Shown one piece after another: positions 33,776 through 35,475 of a DNA stretch of 35,475 nt. Numbering within the stretch: position 1 is the stretch's first letter; each line of letters starts with the position of its first letter. Location of the stretch: NCBI RefSeq assembly GCF_000186865.1, contig NW_008705563.1:21938-57412 (forward strand), read 5' to 3'. The translations under genes were made by a program, and so were the position numbers. The notes beneath the pieces were generated by a model. That model was not told where the DNA came from. It did not search any database and saw only the letters and a program-made list of their open reading frames with translations. Source of the DNA: Aureococcus anophagefferens (lineage: Eukaryota; Sar; Pelagophyceae; Pelagomonadales; Pelagomonadaceae).

Positions 33776-35039
33776 ATGATGGCCTCACATCGCGCCGTGT
33801 CGCGGCTCGCGCACCAGCACCGCCGCCTGTCCGCTCTCTCCCTCCAGCCGACGCCGCCCTTCGTGCTCGAGCGCTTCTTCGCGGCGCACGAGTTCTCCTG
33901 CAAGCACGCGCTCTGCTCCAGCGACACGGAGGCCGTGAGCCTCGCCGACACCGTGGCGCGCATGAGCGGCGACACGCGCGCCCTGTGGGAGTCGCTGAGC
34001 CTCGGCTACACGGAGACCCGCGGCCACCCGCGCATGCTCGAGCTCCTCGCGGAGGACTACGACGGCCTCGCGCCGGCGAATTTTCAAGAGCTCGCGCCCC
34101 AGGAGGCCATCCTGCTGACCTTCGCCGCGCTGCTCGAGCCCGGCGACGCCGTCGTCGCGACGGCGCCGGGCTACCAGAGCTTCTTCACCTGCGCCGAGGC
34201 CGCCGGGGGCGTCGTCGCGGAGTGGCGGCCGCGGTTCGACGGCGGCGCCGCGCGCTTCGACGTCGCGGACCTCGAGCGGCTCTGCGCGGCGCACCGGCCG
34301 AAATGCATCGCGGTGAACTTCCCCCACAACCCGACGGGCGCCCTGCCGAGCGAAGAAGAGTGGGCGCGCGTCGTCGACGTCTGCGACGCGCACGGCGCGT
34401 ATCTCTTCGCGGACGAGATCTACCGGGGCCTCGGGCGGACGCTGCCCGCGGCGGCGGCGGCCTACGGCCGGGGCATCTCCCTCGGCGGCCTGTCCAAGTC
34501 GCTGGGCATGCCCGGCGTCCGCGCGGGCTGGCTCGCGGCGAAAGACGACGCGTTTCTGACGCGCGTCGCGGAGCTGCGCGCGCGTCCGCCGGCGCCCTCG
34601 GGTTCGTTTCGCCGCGCGACCCCTTCCGTCGCAGGACTACACGACGATCTGCTCGTCGGCGCCGTCGCAGATTTTGGCCATCGCCGCGCTCGAGGACAAG
34701 GCCGCACTGCTGCGGCGGAGCAACGCGTTCGTGGACGCGGGGCGCGCGGCGGTGTCGGGCGTCCTGGACGCGCACGCGGACAAGCTGACCTGGGGCCCGG
34801 GCCCCGCCGCCGGGCCCGTCGGCTGGATCCGGCTGGAGCGCGGGTCCGCGGCCGCGTACGTCGACGCGCTCCTGGAGTCGGACGACGGGCTTTTGTTATT
34901 ACCGTCGACGGTCTTCGACGCGGGCGACGCCCACGTGCGCGCGGGCTTCGGCCGCGCGGACTCGCCGGCGCTCATGGCCAAGTGGCGCGCGACGCTCGAC
35001 GACGCGGACCACCCGGCGACGGCGCTCCTTCGCGCGTAA
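33776..35039 (+). CDS. Class I/II PLP-dependent aminotransferase, two exons
   Basis: The product transfers amino groups using pyridoxal phosphate. Exon 1 (33776-34579) has SLGYTETRGHPRMLELLAED, APGYQSFFTCAEAAGG, CIAVNFPHNPTGALPSEEEW, LFADEIYRGL and SLGGLSKSLGMPGVRAGWL, with the PLP lysine at residue 241. Exon 2 (34635-35039) starts DYTTICSSAPSQILAIAALE. The order NxPHNPTG, DE(I/V)Y, SxSKxxGxPGxRxGW, then DYTTICxSAPS is that of small aspartate/methionine-type aminotransferases. The two parts are in different frames, so an intron is needed. Taking it as 34580-34634 (55 bp) joins RVAELR to DYTTIC and gives 402 residues, the family's usual length, but the donor would be GC. A GT donor at 34568 would delete the conserved helix end. 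Specific substrate unknown. Confidence 0.82.
34580..34634 (+). other. Probable GC-AG intron of 55 bp
   Basis: The frame before and after differs by 55 mod 3 = 1, and homology demands a join close to LR|DYTTIC. The acceptor GTCGCAG|GACTAC is plain. The only phase-0 donor that keeps the helix is CTGCGC|GCGCGTCC. The GT four bases further on gives the wrong frame. A 67-bp GT-AG alternative (34568-34634) stays in frame but removes four conserved-looking residues. Confidence 0.55.
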
Positions 35040-35084
35040 CGCTTTTTTAGAGGGGAGGCGCCCGCCGGGAGGGGGCTCGTGTGT

Positions 35085-35475
35085 CTACTCCTTGAGGCCG
35101 ATCTCCTGGGTCGGGTTGTACTTCTCCTTGAGCGCGGTCTCGACGCGGTTCATGCCCACGGAGCCCGTCACGAAGAGCGTGAAGATGACGCCGAACGCGA
35201 AGAAGATCCAGAGCGCCGTCGACTTCTCGTCCGTGTCGAGCGCCGCCTTGAGGAGGAGCGTGTAGATGCCCAGCAGGCACATCCAGAGCACGATGAAGAG
35301 GCTGCCGATGATGCCGAGGTCCTCGCAGCTCAGGAAGCATCCGAGGTTGATGTCGACGTCGTGGCCCGCGCTGTGGTGGTAGACGAGCTTGAAGGGCACG
35401 TAGCCCTTCTTCTCCTGGATCTCCTTGAGGGACGCGGGCCGGAAGTCGCGCTCGTCCTTGGAGCCCTTGACCTAG
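35085..35475 (-). CDS. 3' exon of a small two-helix membrane protein
   Basis: The coding exon runs leftward from a CTAG|GTCAAG acceptor at the very end of the window (first exon base about 35471) to a TAG at 35085-35087. It encodes about 128 residues beginning VKGSKDERDFRPASLKEIQE. A soluble part (GYVPFKLVYHHSAGHDVDIN) is followed by LGCFLSCEDLGIIGS, a first hydrophobic helix (LFIVLWMCLLGIYTLLL), a polar turn with acidic residues, a second helix (LWIFFAFGVIFTLFV), and a charged tail. I do not recognise the family. The in-frame TAG directly before GTC shows that an intron lies upstream, beyond the window. The gene converges with the aminotransferase gene (45 bp between stops). Confidence 0.65.

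Noticed and set aside
1..35475. tRNA, rRNA, CRISPR array, bacterial operon or riboswitch
   Set aside because: None was recognised on reading either strand, and the gene structure is eukaryotic. A dedicated RNA search was not possible here.

Overview
The window reads as nuclear DNA of a compact, very GC-rich unicellular alga, most probably a pelagophyte stramenopile close to Aureococcus. Four signs support this. Genes lie tail to tail or head to head with very small gaps and few introns. One plastid-type presequence carries an A-S-A-F-A cleavage motif. Surface proteins have Pro/Ser/Thr-rich PSxxPT linkers. Several introns are copies of a short transposon-like sequence (introner elements), a trait reported for Aureococcus and Micromonas. 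The species is inferred from these traits, not proven.

Layout: 1-538 end of an unknown gene (+); 541-1197 anchored cyclophilin (-); 1326-4524 large coiled-coil protein split by introner 1 (+); 4614-5831 nucleotide-sugar transporter-like protein (+); 6011-6817 plastid inorganic pyrophosphatase (+); 6892-8043 unknown (-); 8213-9614 ankyrin protein split by introner 2 (+); 9641-13009 large secreted/anchored beta-propeller-like protein with acidic repeats (-); 13223-14084 Sds3-like SIN3/HDAC subunit (-); 14085-14905 debris with a GMP reductase fragment (-); 14906-16816 Sec1-like protein (+); 16826-~19800 MMPL/RND-like transporter split by introner 3 and broken by an N gap (-); 19790-20565 dual-specificity phosphatase plus F-box (+, frameshifted); 20595-22085 alpha-L-fucosidase (-); 22140-23232 unknown protein with a 73-bp repeat-flanked intron (+); 23356-24424 SUMO-like plus 2OG-Fe(II) oxygenase fusion (-, frameshifted); 24425-25216 a repeat array holding a 390-bp inverted-repeat element; 25217-26959 sulfatase (-); 27036-28421 unknown type II membrane protein (+); 28501-29232 TPMT/HOL-type methyltransferase (-); 29527-31746 three-PH-domain protein (-); 31823-32512 lower-GC ankyrin protein (+); 32634-33704 PhyH-type dioxygenase (-); 33776-35039 class I/II aminotransferase (+); 35085-35475 3' exon of a two-TM membrane protein (-).

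The most notable signal is the intron system. Introners 1 and 2 (203 bp each plus an 8-bp target duplication) align without gaps at about 88% identity by hand count, yet lie in opposite orientations in two unrelated genes. A third, diverged copy interrupts the transporter. In each case the 5' splice site GT is the first two bases of the target-site duplication and the 3' splice site CAG is the terminus of the element's inverted repeat, so splicing restores the uninterrupted reading frame. A fourth intron (73 bp) has the same junction duplication without the element. Two other introns appear to need a GC donor to restore homology.

The genes do not form one pathway. Alpha-L-fucosidase, sulfatase and a sugar-nucleotide transporter together suggest turnover or building of sulfated, fucose-bearing wall or mucus polysaccharide, which is an inference from gene content only.
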